Assembly: GCF_023100905.1 (NCBI RefSeq)
Contig: NZ_CP064686.1
Span: 4,526,001 to 4,590,000 of the forward strand
Length of the DNA: 64,000 bases
Direction: 5' to 3'
From: Bradyrhizobium sp. 4
GTDB taxonomy: Bacteria; Pseudomonadota; Alphaproteobacteria; Rhizobiales; Xanthobacteraceae
Below, piece after piece: positions 1 to 10,341 of this stretch. Numbering within the stretch: the stretch's first letter is position 1; each line of letters starts with the position of its first letter. Both the position numbers and the translations under genes were made by a program. The notes under the pieces were generated by a model that was not told where the DNA came from, did no database searches, and saw only the letters and a program-made list of their open reading frames with translations.

Positions 1-340
1 TCATGGCACGGATCACCAGGAACAGCACGAAGGCAATGATGATGAAGTTGATCGTCAGCGTGAGGAAGTTGCCCCAAGCCAAGACGGCGCCCTGCTTTTT
101 CGCGTCCGCGAGATTTGCCGCGGTGACCTTGCCCGAAAGCGGCGTGAAGTAGTTCGAGAAGTCGAGACCGCCGGTGGCCGCACCGATGATCGGCATGATC
201 ACGTCGCCGACCAGCGACGTCACGATGGCGCCGAAGGCCGCGCCGATGATGACGCCGACCGCGAGGTCGACGACGTTGCCCTTCATGGCGAACTCGCGGA
301 ACTCCGTGAGCATCCGCGTGCCTCTTTCCTCGATCGCCAT
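1..340 (-). CDS. mscL: Large-conductance mechanosensitive channel MscL (partial, C-terminus outside window)
   Basis: Inner-membrane channel that opens under high membrane tension and releases solutes during hypo-osmotic shock. The visible 113 residues begin [20 protein letters not shown], followed by the family hallmark [17 protein letters not shown] in the first transmembrane helix. A periplasmic loop (about residues 50-85) and the second helix ([19 protein letters not shown]) follow. The ATG at 340 is preceded by a GGGGAA ribosome-binding site. A second ATG lies nine codons in, nearer the usual family start. The gene reads out of the window at base 1 without a stop, so the C-terminal cytoplasmic helix is not visible. 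Confidence 0.96.
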   Translation of the reverse strand, partial: MAIEERGTRMLTEFREFAMKGNVVDLAVGVIIGAAFGAIVTSLVGDVIMPIIGAATGGLDFSNYFTPLSGKVTAANLADAKKQGAVLAWGNFLTLTINFIIIAFVLFLVIRAM

Positions 341-366
341 GAAAAATTCCCCAATCGGCTAGCGCG

Positions 367-1257
367 TCAGTTGATGAGGCCAGCATGAACCATCGCGCTG
401 CGCACGGCAACGCGGGTCGGTTCGGTGACCGGCACCATCGGCAGCCGCAGCGTCTCGTCGAGCTTGCCGAGCAGCGACAGCGCGTACTTGATCGGCGCCG
501 GATTGCTCTCGATGAAGAGGTTGTTGTGCAGCGGCATCAGCTTGTCATGCAGCTTCAACGCGGTGGCATGGTCGCCCTTCGCCCAGGCGGCCTGGAACTC
601 GGAGCACAGCCGCGGCGCGACGTTCGAGGTCACCGAGATACAACCATGGCCGCCATGCGCCATGTAACCGAGGATGGTCGCATCCTCGCCCGAGAGCTGG
701 TTGAAGTCCTCGCCCATTGCCGCGCGCTGCTGCGAGACGCGGACCATGCTGGCCGTGGCGTCCTTGACGCCGGCGATGTTCTTGAGCTCCCAGAGCCGCG
801 CCATGGTGTCGACCGACATGTCGATCACCGAGCGCGGCGGGATGTTGTAGATGATGATCGGAATCCCGATCGCGTCGTTGATCGCCTTGAAGTGCTGGTA
901 CATGCCTTCCTGGGTCGGCTTGTTGTAGTAGGGCGTCACGACCAGAACCGCATTGGCGCCCGCCTTCTCGGCGTGCTGGGCGAGCTCGATCGCCTCCTTG
1001 GTCGAGTTGGAGCCGGCGCCGGCGACGACAGGCACGCGGCCTTTCGCTTCCTCGATGCACCATTCGACGACCTTCTTGTGCTCGTCATGGCTCAGCGTCG
1101 GGCTCTCTCCGGTGGTGCCGACGGGAACCAGGCCATTGGTACCCTCTGAAATCTGCCAGTTGACCAGGGAGCGAAACGCCGCCTCGTCCAGCGAGCCGTT
1201 CTTGAACGGCGTGACCAAGGCGGTGAACGATCCCCGGAATTTTGTCTTGGCTGCCAT
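367..1257 (-). CDS. dapA: 4-hydroxy-tetrahydrodipicolinate synthase
   Basis: Condenses pyruvate with aspartate semialdehyde, the first committed step of the DAP/lysine branch that feeds lysine and peptidoglycan synthesis in the cytosol. The protein of 296 residues has the expected family length. It shows the N-terminal [12 protein letters not shown], the GTTGESPTL phosphate-loop-like motif, the VVTPYYNKP stretch with the catalytic tyrosine, and GVKDAT with the Schiff-base lysine. The reading frame is open further upstream to 1434, but that extension is basic and unlike the family. The ATG at 1257 has a GGAGG ribosome-binding site and was chosen. mscL follows in the same direction 26 bases downstream. 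Confidence 0.97.
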   Translation of the reverse strand: MAAKTKFRGSFTALVTPFKNGSLDEAAFRSLVNWQISEGTNGLVPVGTTGESPTLSHDEHKKVVEWCIEEAKGRVPVVAGAGSNSTKEAIELAQHAEKAGANAVLVVTPYYNKPTQEGMYQHFKAINDAIGIPIIIYNIPPRSVIDMSVDTMARLWELKNIAGVKDATASMVRVSQQRAAMGEDFNQLSGEDATILGYMAHGGHGCISVTSNVAPRLCSEFQAAWAKGDHATALKLHDKLMPLHNNLFIESNPAPIKYALSLLGKLDETLRLPMVPVTEPTRVAVRSAMVHAGLIN

Positions 1258-1462
1258 GGACTTCCTCCGTACGCGGCAATCTTGAGCGCAGGCCGCATTC
1301 ATATCGGGTCTATCCCGTCGGTAAAAGACCCGCTCCCGTCTGACGCACCGTTTAGGCCGCGATTTTGCCGCGGTGGTGGTGCAAACCGGGCGAAGGTAAG
1401 CGGCTGTTGGTAATTTGTCCGCATATTCAATCAAATACAGCCAGATCTTGTACAGCTAGGTC

Positions 1463-3958
1463 TTGAGCCAATTGACTGATTCGGGGCGACGAAACGCCGT
1501 GTCCTCATTTCCGCGCGCCGCATGGCGATCCACCGGCCTGATCGTGTGCCTGATGGCAGGGCTGTCGGCCGGCTGCGCCGCCTGGGCCAAATCCAATGAG
1601 ACAACCGCGGAAACGGCCAAGGATACCGCGAAGGAAACCGCGAAACCCGCAGCCAAGCCAGCCGCCAAGGACACTGCGAAAGGTGCGTCCAAGGGAGCCG
1701 GCAAGGTAACTCCGAAGGACGCCGCCAAGGGGGCAAGCAAGGGCGCGACCAGTGCCCCCGCCAAGGATGCCGCGAAGAAGCCTGCCAAGGATGCGGGCAA
1801 GGATGCTGGCAAGAACGCAGACAAGGAACCTGCGAAGGACAAGCTGAAGCCTACGGCTGCCGCGCCAAAGTCAACGCCGACCGTTGGCGGCTCGGTCCCG
1901 AAGACCGCCCCCGCGCCGGCTGCGACGGCCATCGTCAGACCGACCGCCCCGGCCCCCGCCAAGCCCGTCGCGGCTCCTGTCCTGGCTCCTGCGACCCGCC
2001 AACATGCCGCCCCGCGCAAGCCGGTCACACCGGCTGCGGTTGCTGCGACCTCCTCGACGTCGCAAGCCGACAAGGACACGCTGGAGACCGTGATCGAGCT
2101 CGTGCGCAAGCGCAAGGCGGGCGACGCCACCAATGCCGCGGCCGCGATCTCGGATCCCGTCGCGCGAAAACTCGCGGAATGGATCATCCTGCGCAGCGAG
2201 GACAATGGCGCGACTGTGGAGCGCTACCGCGCCTTCCTCTCCGCCAATCCGAGCTGGCCGTCACAGACCTTCCTGCGCCGGCGACTGGAGGCCGCGATGT
2301 GGGACGACAGGCGCGACGACCAGGTCGCGTGGTCGTGGTTCGAGAACGAATCGCCCGTGTCCGCCAAGGGCCGCTTCACGCTCGCGAAGGCGATGCTGGC
2401 GCGCGGCGACCGCGCCAACGCCGAACGTCTGGTGCGCGATGCCTGGCGCAGCGACCCGATGTCGGAAGACACCGAGAACAACGCACTCGACCAGTTCGGC
2501 GCGCTGCTGACGCCCGGCGATCAGAAGGCGCGGATGGACACGCTGCTCTACGGCAGCGAGAACGAGGCTGCACTGCGTGCTGCGAAGCGCCTCGGCGCCG
2601 GCTATGTCGCACTCGCCAAGGCCCGCATCGCCTCGCTCAAGAAAGCGCCGAATGCCCGAGCGCTGCTCGAAGCCGTGCCGCGCGAGCTGCACGGCGATCC
2701 CGGCTTCATCTTCAGCAAGATCCAACTGCTGCGCCGTGATGAGAAATTTGCGGAAGCCGCCCAGCTCATGCTGTCGGCACCGAAGGATCCGGGCCGGCTC
2801 TACAATCTCGACGAATGGTGGATCGAGCGGCGCCTCCTGGCGCGCAAGATGATCGACACCGAGGAGTTCCGCAGCGCCTATCTGATCGCGCGCGATGCCG
2901 CCCTGCCCTCGCGCGACATCTACAAGACCGAGCAGGAGTTCACCGCCGGCTGGATCGCATTGCGCTTCCTCAACGATCCCGCGGCTGCCACCCAGCATTT
3001 TGGCCGAATCGGGACCGGCAGCGTCAATCCGACCACGCTGGCGCGCGCCGGCTATTGGCAGGGCCGCGCTGCGGAAGCTGCAGGCCGCCAGCAGGAGGCG
3101 CGCAACGCCTACGCGCGGGCAGCCGAGCAATCGACCAGCTATTACGGCCAGCTCGCACGCGCCAAGCTCGGCCTGCCGCAGATCGAGCTCAACGCTCAGC
3201 CGCGCAGCCGCGGTGCCGAACGGCTGGAGATCGTGCGCGCCGCGCAGCTGCTCTACGAGCTCGACGAGCGCGAGATGGCGATACCTGTTCTCGCCGACAT
3301 GGGCGAGAACGGCGATCCCGAAGCGCTGGCCGGCCTCGGCGAGCTCACCCAGCGCCACAGCGACGCGCGCGGCATGCTGCTGCTCGGCAAGGCCGCGCTC
3401 AATCGCGGGCTGCCGTTCGATTTCTATGCCTATCCCATAAACGGCATTCCGCAGTTCACGCCGATCGGCCCCGAGGTCGAGCGCAGCATCATCTACGCCA
3501 TCGCGCGGCAGGAGAGCGCCTTCAATCCCTCGGTCGTCTCGCCGGCCCAGGCCTATGGGCTGATGCAGGTGACGCCGGACGCCGCGCGCTATGTCTGCAA
3601 GCGGCACGGCGGGACCTACGATCTGGGACGTCTGAAGAACGATTCGGCCTACAACGCCACGCTCGGCTCGGCCGAGCTCGGTGGGCTGCTCGAGGACTAT
3701 CGCGGCTCCTACATCATGACCTTCGCCGCCTACAATGCCGGCCGCGGCAGTGTGAAGAAGTGGGTCGATCGTTACGGCGATCCGCGCGATCCCAAGGTCG
3801 ACGCGGTCGACTGGGTCGAGCTGATTCCGTTCTCCGAGACACGCAACTACGTGCAGCGGATCATGGAGAACCTTCAGGTCTACCGCGCCCGCTTCGGCGG
3901 TGGCACGCGGTTGCAGATCGAAGCCGATTTGCGCCGCGGCGCCGGCAGCGTGGAGTAG
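1463..3958 (+). CDS. Soluble lytic murein transglycosylase (Slt family) with Lys/Ala-rich N-terminal region
   Basis: Predicted periplasmic enzyme that cleaves the MurNAc-GlcNAc bond of peptidoglycan to form 1,6-anhydromuropeptides. A hydrophobic signal segment ends in LSAGC near residue 38, compatible with either a lipoprotein or an ordinary signal-peptidase site. Residues about 45-130 are a low-complexity run of AKDAAK-like units, which explains the large size (831 residues). An alpha-helical superhelix (about 200-640) leads to the C-terminal SLT domain with the catalytic Glu684 in RQES, then AYGLMQVTPDAAR and FAAYNAGRGSVKKW. The start is uncertain: TTG at 1463 or GTG at 1499 in the same frame. 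It is divergent from dapA. Confidence 0.93.
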   Translation: MSQLTDSGRRNAVSSFPRAAWRSTGLIVCLMAGLSAGCAAWAKSNETTAETAKDTAKETAKPAAKPAAKDTAKGASKGAGKVTPKDAAKGASKGATSAPAKDAAKKPAKDAGKDAGKNADKEPAKDKLKPTAAAPKSTPTVGGSVPKTAPAPAATAIVRPTAPAPAKPVAAPVLAPATRQHAAPRKPVTPAAVAATSSTSQADKDTLETVIELVRKRKAGDATNAAAAISDPVARKLAEWIILRSEDNGATVERYRAFLSANPSWPSQTFLRRRLEAAMWDDRRDDQVAWSWFENESPVSAKGRFTLAKAMLARGDRANAERLVRDAWRSDPMSEDTENNALDQFGALLTPGDQKARMDTLLYGSENEAALRAAKRLGAGYVALAKARIASLKKAPNARALLEAVPRELHGDPGFIFSKIQLLRRDEKFAEAAQLMLSAPKDPGRLYNLDEWWIERRLLARKMIDTEEFRSAYLIARDAALPSRDIYKTEQEFTAGWIALRFLNDPAAATQHFGRIGTGSVNPTTLARAGYWQGRAAEAAGRQQEARNAYARAAEQSTSYYGQLARAKLGLPQIELNAQPRSRGAERLEIVRAAQLLYELDEREMAIPVLADMGENGDPEALAGLGELTQRHSDARGMLLLGKAALNRGLPFDFYAYPINGIPQFTPIGPEVERSIIYAIARQESAFNPSVVSPAQAYGLMQVTPDAARYVCKRHGGTYDLGRLKNDSAYNATLGSAELGGLLEDYRGSYIMTFAAYNAGRGSVKKWVDRYGDPRDPKVDAVDWVELIPFSETRNYVQRIMENLQVYRARFGGGTRLQIEADLRRGAGSVE

Positions 3959-4439
3959 CGGCATCTTCCCTCGACTCGCTGCCGGGAAGCCCTTTGGTGG
4001 CGGCCGCCAATGTCGCCGGGACTTGAGCCACCGAAGAAGAACTGACGTGTGATCGTCAGCCGGGGCTTTCTCGACACGCGCCTCGTGAGTGCTAGAATCT
4101 TCGAGACTGCCAGAACCCTTGGAACTGCCAGAACCTTGTGGAGCTGCCAAGCTCTTCGGGCCTGCAGGGTCGTGGTCAGATCGGTGAGCTCTCCGTTGCC
4201 CTGCGGCTCCAAGAAGGCATCGATCCCTTCCGGCTGAACACCTGATAAGCGGGGGTTCGCAGGTCCGCGATGGTTCAACGACGGCCAGAACCCGCGCCTC
4301 GGTCGGGGCTGGCGTGCAGCGCAGAGATCCCCTCTCCCCGACGCAGCTTCGATCAGGTCACGACGAACGATCGAGCAATGGACAGCGACGCTCCAACGCG
4401 GTCGCCATGGGCGGAGGCAAAAACAAGCATCACCGGCAA
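3959..4439. other. Intergenic region between slt and porin, with an 18-base imperfect direct repeat
   Basis: About 480 bases with no convincing gene. Open frames here on either strand lack family similarity or ribosome-binding sites. The main structure is a set of three to four imperfect direct repeats (core ctgccagaacc, spaced 18-19 bases) at about 4089-4160. In one minus-strand frame these spell a six-residue VLAV-type periodicity, which may be a relic of coding sequence. Confidence 0.5.
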
Positions 4440-4475
4440 AAGAAAAAGCCCCGGCGGTTTCCCGCCGGGGCTTTC
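4440..4475 (-). terminator. Rho-independent terminator of the porin gene
   Basis: A perfect 11-base inverted repeat (4447-4457 with 4462-4472) with a four-base loop. On the minus strand the hairpin is followed by a T-rich run (TTTTTCTTTT). It lies about 20 bases past the porin stop codon, as expected for an intrinsic terminator of a highly expressed gene. Confidence 0.9.
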
Positions 4476-4496
4476 TATCAGGTCGTTAGACCGAAC

Positions 4497-6071
4497 TTAC
4501 CAGTTGCGCTGAGCGCGGAGGAGCAGGGTAACGGTGTCCTGATCCTTCAGCTCGTAGGCTGCAAGCGGCTTGCCCGTCGTACCGGACGGAGTAACGGTGC
4601 CAATGACACCAGAATACTTCTGGTCGATACGGGTCCAGGCAACGTCAGCCGAGAACGTCAAGTTCTTGACCGGGGTCCAGCGGGTGATGAGACCCACCGA
4701 GCCGACGGCGAAGTCCGGGTTACAACCCGTCACACCGGCAATGCCGCCGAACACGCCACCAGCACCACCGGCGCCGCAGATCGTGGTCTTGGCCAAGGAA
4801 CCGAACTGGGCCTGGGCGTAAGCACCGTAGATCGCGGTGTTCCAGTAGGGGTCCCAGTTGTGGGTGTACGCACCGCGGAAGCCCCAAGTCTTGACCGTTT
4901 CCTGCTGGCTGCCCGTGACGAACACGGTGTCCGGAGCATTGGCGAAGCCGACGCTCTGGTAGGCAACGCCGGAGCTGCCAAACATCGAGTAGCTGCTGCC
5001 CGCGAGGTTCTGGAAGTTGTAGCGGGTCGCACCGTCGGTGTAGACGCCCTGGATGTTGATCACGTCACCCGCACCGGTCGGGATGTTCTTGATCGACAGA
5101 GCGAGCTGAACCGCCCAACCCCACTTGTCATCGGGATGACCGGTGGGTTCGGTCGCGCCGTAGTAGGCAACGTGGTTGTCATGTGCAGCCACCGACGCCT
5201 GGAAGAGACCCCAGGCCTGGTCGACGCGGACCATACCAACGAGGTTCGGCGAACGCGTGCCGCCGATGGCGTTGGAGCCATACGAGCCACCAAGAATGCC
5301 AGCCGCAGACGCGCCGGTCATGTTCAGGTTGCCGGCGTCATAGTAGGCCGCCCTATCTTCAGCCGAGAACGCTGCCGTCACGCCCTGACCGAAGTCAGCG
5401 GTGTAGGAGAACTGGTTGACACCAGTGACCGTGCCGCTGCCGCCGACGAGACCGTCGTAGTTGTTGCCCGGGTAGTTGGTCCAGGGCGCGTCGAACTGCG
5501 ACACGGCCTTACCCATCGTGAAGCCAGCGAACTGGATGAAGGCGTAGTACACGCCGAGCGAGCCGCCCGAGGTGCCGCCGTCGTTTCCGTTGATCGAGGA
5601 ACCGACGAGAGCCGGGGCCGCACCCGAGGTGTTGAGGGCCAGCGTGCTGCTGTAGGCGGTCGTGCCGGTCGCGCTGCCGGTGCCGTTGTAGTTGCCGGTC
5701 GTCCAGGAGAACACGCCGTCGAAGAAGGTACGGACAACGCCGTACTCGGTCGCGGTGCGCGTGTCGATGTTGAGATCTTCACGAGCGCGCATGGTGTAGT
5801 AGTTCGTCAGACGGTTGCGGGCACCGTTATTGCCGGTGAACTGACCGCTGTAGTCCGAGTTGGTGTTCAGCGCGACTTCAGCGCGCAGATAACCACCCAG
5901 CTTGATGCAGGTGTCCGTGCCGGGGATGTAGTAGAAACCCGCACCGTACAGGGAGCAGATCTTCACGTATTCGACCGCTTTGGCCTTCACGGGGAGATCG
6001 GCTGCCTGCGCTCCGCCGACAGCGATCAGACCCGCTGCGGAACCGAGCAAAAGGCTCTTAACCAACTTCAT
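4497..6071 (-). CDS. Alphaproteobacterial outer-membrane porin (Porin_2 family)
   Basis: Trimeric beta-barrel porin for passive diffusion of small hydrophilic solutes across the outer membrane. The 524-residue protein starts with a clear signal peptide cleaved after AQA (residue 23). The mature start [20 protein letters not shown] and then [21 protein letters not shown] are hallmarks of the rhizobial/Brucella porin family, with two cysteines in the first hairpin. The rest is rich in alternating aromatic and Gly/Asn strands, and the protein ends in an aromatic residue (RNW) as barrel proteins often do. A GGAGG site precedes the ATG. It is transcribed alone, with a strong terminator downstream and a long leader upstream. 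Confidence 0.95.
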   Translation of the reverse strand: MKLVKSLLLGSAAGLIAVGGAQAADLPVKAKAVEYVKICSLYGAGFYYIPGTDTCIKLGGYLRAEVALNTNSDYSGQFTGNNGARNRLTNYYTMRAREDLNIDTRTATEYGVVRTFFDGVFSWTTGNYNGTGSATGTTAYSSTLALNTSGAAPALVGSSINGNDGGTSGGSLGVYYAFIQFAGFTMGKAVSQFDAPWTNYPGNNYDGLVGGSGTVTGVNQFSYTADFGQGVTAAFSAEDRAAYYDAGNLNMTGASAAGILGGSYGSNAIGGTRSPNLVGMVRVDQAWGLFQASVAAHDNHVAYYGATEPTGHPDDKWGWAVQLALSIKNIPTGAGDVINIQGVYTDGATRYNFQNLAGSSYSMFGSSGVAYQSVGFANAPDTVFVTGSQQETVKTWGFRGAYTHNWDPYWNTAIYGAYAQAQFGSLAKTTICGAGGAGGVFGGIAGVTGCNPDFAVGSVGLITRWTPVKNLTFSADVAWTRIDQKYSGVIGTVTPSGTTGKPLAAYELKDQDTVTLLLRAQRNW

Positions 6072-6573
6072 GTTAAACCTCCAAGTTTGCCATAGGGAAG
6101 GTTCCGGATCCGCTGGGTGAAGACACCCTAAGGTTGGTTCCCTTGTCCCTTAAATTCACCGCTTAGTCGCTTCGCGCCTTCGGACACACCCGCTGAACGC
6201 GAGGGACTTAAGCGAACCACCTAAGACGGGACGACCTCGGGATGCCCCCCTCCGTCGCTCAGTCACAATTACCGAACGCCCTTGCACACACAACAACAGA
6301 ACGCTTCAGAACGAGCCGATGGAGCGTGTTTTCCGGCAGGTGTTGCACAAATAACACGCAGATGTGATCGGGGCGACTTTGTAACGGCTTGAATTTGTTG
6401 GATTTTTTCGACGGGTTTCATTTGCCGTCAAAAGTTCCGGCACCGGCCCCTCACACCCGTGGAGACGCTCTGCTGTGGATCTGAGCCGGTCGAATCGTGG
6501 AATCAACCTAAGGACTCGGCGCGGGCCACCCCTTCGGGAACTGGCTGGCCTGACCATTAAGCGGCTGCGATCG
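6072..6573. other. Porin leader/promoter region and residual 3' readthrough of the glycosyltransferase frame
   Basis: The 230 bases next to the porin are its 5' leader and presumed promoter. They include a small hairpin (gggtg-aaga-caccc near 6116-6129). From about 6306 to 6573 one frame stays open as an extension of the neighbouring glycosyltransferase. That extension is basic, Arg/Ser-rich and unlike the family, so it is treated as non-coding readthrough after a frameshift. Confidence 0.55.
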
Positions 6574-9224
6574 TCATCCCCATCCGCGCGCTGGAACTTC
6601 GATATGATCCGGCGCCAAGCCGTCTGATATCGTTGATACATAGCCTCGAAAGCTGTCTCCAGCCGCTTGGCGTAGAGCGCGGCATCAAACAGTGATGCGG
6701 TCAGGTGGTTCCCTTGCAGCCGTCCGCGAATATCCGCCAGCTTCTGTTTATCAAGCGCCAGCTCGATCGCGAGTGCTTCATAATCCGCACGCGTTCGCGT
6801 GATCAGCTCAGGCAGGCCGACAGCGCTCAGCAAGCTTGCCGCCACGCGGCCGGCGAAACTGTTCCCGATGTGGGTCACCACCGGCAGACCAGCCCACAGC
6901 GCGTCGCTGGCCGTCGTATGTGCGTTGTAGGGCAGCGTATCCAGGAAGAGGTCGGCGAGGCGATGGCGCCCCAAATGTTCGGATGAAGACGCAACGCGCC
7001 TTGCAAACACCAGGCGATCCGGGTCGACGCCCCTGCCCTTGGCTTCCTTCCGCAGATTCGATTTTGCGATCTCGCCGACGTCGGACAGCCACAAGACCGA
7101 CTGGTCCACGCTCTTCAAGATATTCATCCAGGAGCCAAAGACAGCCGGATTGATCTTGTAGGCGTTGTTGAAGCAGCAAAACACAGTCCATTCCTGCCGC
7201 AAATAGTGGTCGGCCCGATCGGGCGCAGCATCGTCGATTGTCCCGACGCGATTATCACGCGGCATGAAGCTGCCGGGCAAACGAACGACCTTCTCGTCGA
7301 AGAATTCGCTGTTTTGATCTGGCAGCACGATCGGATCGGCAATGATGTAGTCGACTAGCTCCCCGCTCCCCAACGTCCCCGCGAACCCAAGATAGTTGAC
7401 GACGATCGGAGCCGGACTGGCCGCGAACAACGACAGCCTGGCATTGTGCGTATGGCCAGCAAGATCGACTAGAATATCGATCTGCGCATCGTCGATCGCT
7501 TTCAGGACTTCACCGTCGAGCTTGTGCTCGCAATCGACAAAGCGATGAAATGACTTTTCGAGCCGCTTGCGGAGATCGCTGTTGTCGTCAGGACCGATTG
7601 AAAACGCATACGTCTCGAAGCGGTCGGGATCGTGACTCTCGAATATCTCGGCGGTGAGGTACCCGACCGGATGCTTGCGAAAATCAGGCGAAACATATCC
7701 GACCCGGATCTTGTCGTGGCGACGGATTTCACCCCCCCTCTCGTTTTGGAGGCATGCGGGAGCTTTGCCCTCACCAACTCCTGGCGCAGCTGAGCTGATC
7801 ATCGGGAGAATCCGTCAGGGACAGCAAAGCAAAGGGAGAGCTATTGGCCTTCCCGAGCCGTATTGCTGCCGTCAACCGGCCGATCTCTTCGTCCAGATTG
7901 TCCCAATTGCACAGGTTCATCTTCGCAAGGAGACGCAAACCCTCGATGCCCTCCAGGTCGGGCCTGATCGACACCGCCTTGTCGAAGGCGATGAAGGCTT
8001 CGTCATGGCGCCCGAGCTCGGTAAAGACGTTGCCACGGCCAATCCAGGCCCCCTCGATGTCGGCCTTGATCGCGAGCGCCTTGTCATACGCGGCAAGAGC
8101 CTCCTCGTAGCGCTTGAGCCCCCACGCAACATTGCCGCGACCAAGCCACGCCTCGGCGAGATCAGGCTTGATCGACAGCGCCCGGTCGTACGCAGCGAGT
8201 GCATCGTCACGGCGCTTGAGCTCGGTGAGAACATTGCCGCGGCCAAGCCAGGCTTCCGCCAGATCAGGGCGGATCGACAACGCCTGTCATAGGCAGCCAA
8301 CGCCTCGTCAAGGCGCTTGAGATCGAAGGACACGTTGCCCCGACCAAGCCACGCGTTCTCCAGGTCGGACTTGATCGAGAGCGCCCTGTCATAGGCTGTC
8401 GAGGCTTCGTCGTAGCGCTTCAGGCTCCAGAAAACATGCCCCCGGGCAACCCACGCGCTCTCGAGGTCGGGCTTGATCGAGATCGCCTTGTCGTACGCAG
8501 CCAGCGCCTCGTCGTGGCGCTTGAGATCGGTGAGAACTTCACCTCGGCCAACCCATGCACTCGGGACATCCGGCCTGGCCGACAGCGCCTGGTCGTACGT
8601 GGCAAATGCGTCGTCGTACCGCCTGAGATTCCGGAGTGCGTTGCCTCGACCAAGCCATGCAGTCTCCAGGTCAGGCCTGATCGACAACGCCTTGTCGTAG
8701 GCGACGAGAGCATCCTCGAAACGTCTGAGCTTTTCAAGGCAGCCGCCCTTGCTTGCGTAGGCATCGGCAAAGTTCGGATTGTAGAATGTCGCCTTGTCGA
8801 ATTGCTCAATCGCTTCGCCATAGCTTCTCGCGAACTCGGCCAGGATCGTACCTCTGTTGTGATACGAAAGGGAATTGCGCGGATTCACCGCCAATGCGCG
8901 CGTGAAATAGGCCAGGGCTTCCTGAGGCCGATTCAGCGCTTTGAGCGCATATCCATAATTGCTGAGGGCCTCGTCGCTGCTTCCGTTCAGGGCCACGGCC
9001 GCCCTGAGATGCATCTCGGCCTCCGCAAATCGACCTTGTACGAGCTTCACCACGCCCAGGAGATGTTCGACTTCGAAGATGTTCCTGGCGGATTTTGCGA
9101 TCTGCTGCAGTATTCTTTCCGCTTTGACCAAATCATGGGCGTGAAAGGCTTCGACAGCACGTCGAAATTTGGTCTGCAGTTCACCCGCCAAGTCCATTCC
9201 TCCCTCGGGACGTCGGTCAATCAT
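6574..9224 (-). pseudogene. TPR-repeat O-GlcNAc transferase-like glycosyltransferase (GT41), interrupted by four frameshifts
   Basis: About twelve N-terminal TPR units precede a GT41 (OGT/SPINDLY-type) catalytic domain that would transfer a sugar from a nucleotide sugar to protein. Catalytic-domain landmarks are IRVGYVSPDFRKH, DLAGHTHNARL, CFNNAYKINP (UDP-contact Lys) and DTLPYNAHTTASDALWAG followed by RVAASLLSAVG. The frame breaks at about 8286, 7781, 7735 and 6628. Each break is repaired by adding one G on the coding strand in a G run. After the last repair the protein ends GLAPDHIEVPARGWG, a normal family end. The start is ATG at 9224 or, better spaced from nothing obvious, ATG at 9197. 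It is a real pseudogene, a slippage-controlled gene or four base-calling errors. Confidence 0.85.
7950..8740 (-). repeat. Tandem 102-base TPR-coding repeats
   Basis: Seven to eight consecutive units of 102 bases (34 codons) encode the consensus AWLGRGN...LKR.DEALAAYDKALSIKPDLE. They are much more alike at DNA level than typical TPRs, which suggests recent unit duplication or gene conversion. The first frameshift (about 8286) lies inside this array. Confidence 0.85.
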
Positions 9225-9801
9225 ACCATCGGTCCCGACATTGCAAGATGAGACCGTAGCGGCATGAGAACGTAGCGGCGTAGCCCGGCAGCCCTTCCCC
9301 GCTTTGGTCTCGAGGGCGCGGTTCCAACCGAAAGAGCAATCGCGCCAAGACAGGCTCTCCTTGATTGCGGCGACCTCCGGCGCGACGGGGTAGCCCCTCA
9401 GCCGGCGAGCGAGTTATCCCGACTAATAGTAAGAGCGCCCTTCCCGCAGCCTGACACGGGACCCCGTCGGCCGATCTGAGGGCAATCACCGCTCCATAGC
9501 TTGTGGCGAATGGCGGAGAGAGACAATCAAATCAATCACTTGCAACTGAATCACTTGATAGAGGCGGTCGGCGACGAAGGCAATCGTCCCACGCGCGGGC
9601 CATCCGATCCAATTTGAAAGCAAAATCAATCGTTTATGTGGATGAAGGGAGCCTTTGTCCGCGCCAGAACCGCTCTAAATACGGGCGCCAGAACCTCCAG
9701 CTTTGTGTCCGTTATCGCGGCGTTACGTTCTCGCGCGGAGAGCAAACCGCTTGGTTTCGGAATTCGCTGGGAATATTCGAGCAAAAACACACGCTTCCAA
9801 A
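9225..9801. other. Gene-free interval upstream of tRNA-Ser
   Basis: About 580 bases between the glycosyltransferase start and the tRNA promoter. Open frames on both strands are short, lack ribosome-binding sites and show no recognisable motif. I see no hairpin terminator or clear repeat here. Confidence 0.5.
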
Positions 9802-9830
9802 TTGACCAGCCCGAGTAATTAGATGCATAA
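9802..9830 (+). promoter_or_regulatory. Predicted sigma-70 type promoter of tRNA-Ser
   Basis: TTGACC at 9802-9807 and GCATAA at 9825-9830 are separated by 17 bases. The -10 element ends ten bases before the first base of the tRNA, which gives a plausible start site just upstream of the mature 5' end. Confidence 0.55.
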
Positions 9831-9840
9831 GGCTCGCACC

Positions 9841-9933
9841 GGAGAGGTGGCCGAGTGGCTGAAGGCAACGCTTTGCTAAAGCGTCATACGGTCTCAAGCT
9901 GTATCGAGGGTTCGAATCCCTCCCTCTCCGCCA
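9841..9933 (+). tRNA. tRNA-Ser (anticodon GCU)
   Basis: Complete class II tRNA. The acceptor GGAGAGG (9841-9847) pairs with CCTCTCC (9923-9929), followed by discriminator G and an encoded CCA (9931-9933). The anticodon stem ACGCT/AGCGT encloses loop TTGCTAA with GCT at 9875-9877, which reads AGC/AGU serine codons. A long variable arm (tacggtctcaagctgta) and the TTCGAAT T-loop confirm a serine tRNA. There is no integrase gene or duplicated tRNA end nearby, so no sign that it serves as an attachment site. Confidence 0.97.
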
Positions 9934-10074
9934 CCCCGCCGCGGAATCCGAGATCTGTGCGTTCCTTCACCTGACACGCGACGGTGGCCTCATGCCGCTC
10001 CGAATCCGGTTGGCGGACCACGAGGGAACCTGATTCAGCACAAATCAGGTGAAACCAAGAACGAGATTCTCCGC

Positions 10075-10341
10075 TCAGTGGGCGGCGACCCACGCCCTCG
10101 CCTCGCGCTGCGCGGCCGAGATGTCCGCGTCCGACATCTGCCCGGCAACTTCCTGGCGCAGCGTCACGGCGTCCTTGCGGCCCTTCAGCGCGGCGAGGTT
10201 GAACCATTTGTGCGCGGCGACGAGATCGACGAGACCGGAGCGTCCGCTCGCCCAATACAGGCCGCGCTCGAACAGCACGTCCGACAGCGCGCCTGCGTCG
10301 ATCGGCGTCGCGGTCTCCAGATCAAAAGTACCCTGAAACAT
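10075..10341 (-). CDS. Small Sel1-like repeat protein
   Basis: Protein of 88 residues starting MFQGTFDLETATPIDAGALS, with no signal peptide or membrane segment. The segment LVDLVAAHKWFNLAALKGRKDA resembles a single Sel1/TPR-like helical repeat (the AHKWFNLAA core), followed by a helix ending AAQREARAWVAAH. A GGGGA site lies about seven bases before the ATG. Sel1-like units act as protein-protein interaction modules; a partner cannot be inferred. It is transcribed alone. The function assignment is fold-level only. Confidence 0.75.
   Translation of the reverse strand: MFQGTFDLETATPIDAGALSDVLFERGLYWASGRSGLVDLVAAHKWFNLAALKGRKDAVTLRQEVAGQMSDADISAAQREARAWVAAH

Noticed and set aside
1258..1434. Longer dapA starting at 1434
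   Set aside because: The extra 59 residues are highly basic, and the ATG at 1257 has a clear GGAGG site.
4314..6095. A 593-codon open frame antisense to the porin gene
   Set aside because: It has no ribosome-binding site or family motif, and it spans the porin terminator, which is incompatible with real coding.
6306..6573. Extended C-terminus of the GT41 protein in the unrepaired frame
   Set aside because: The extension is Arg/Ser-rich and unlike the family. Adding one G at about 6628 gives the normal family end and a stop at 6574.
9841..10341. tRNA-Ser as an attachment site for an integrated element
   Set aside because: No integrase gene, no repeated tRNA 3' end and no mobile genes follow it in this window.
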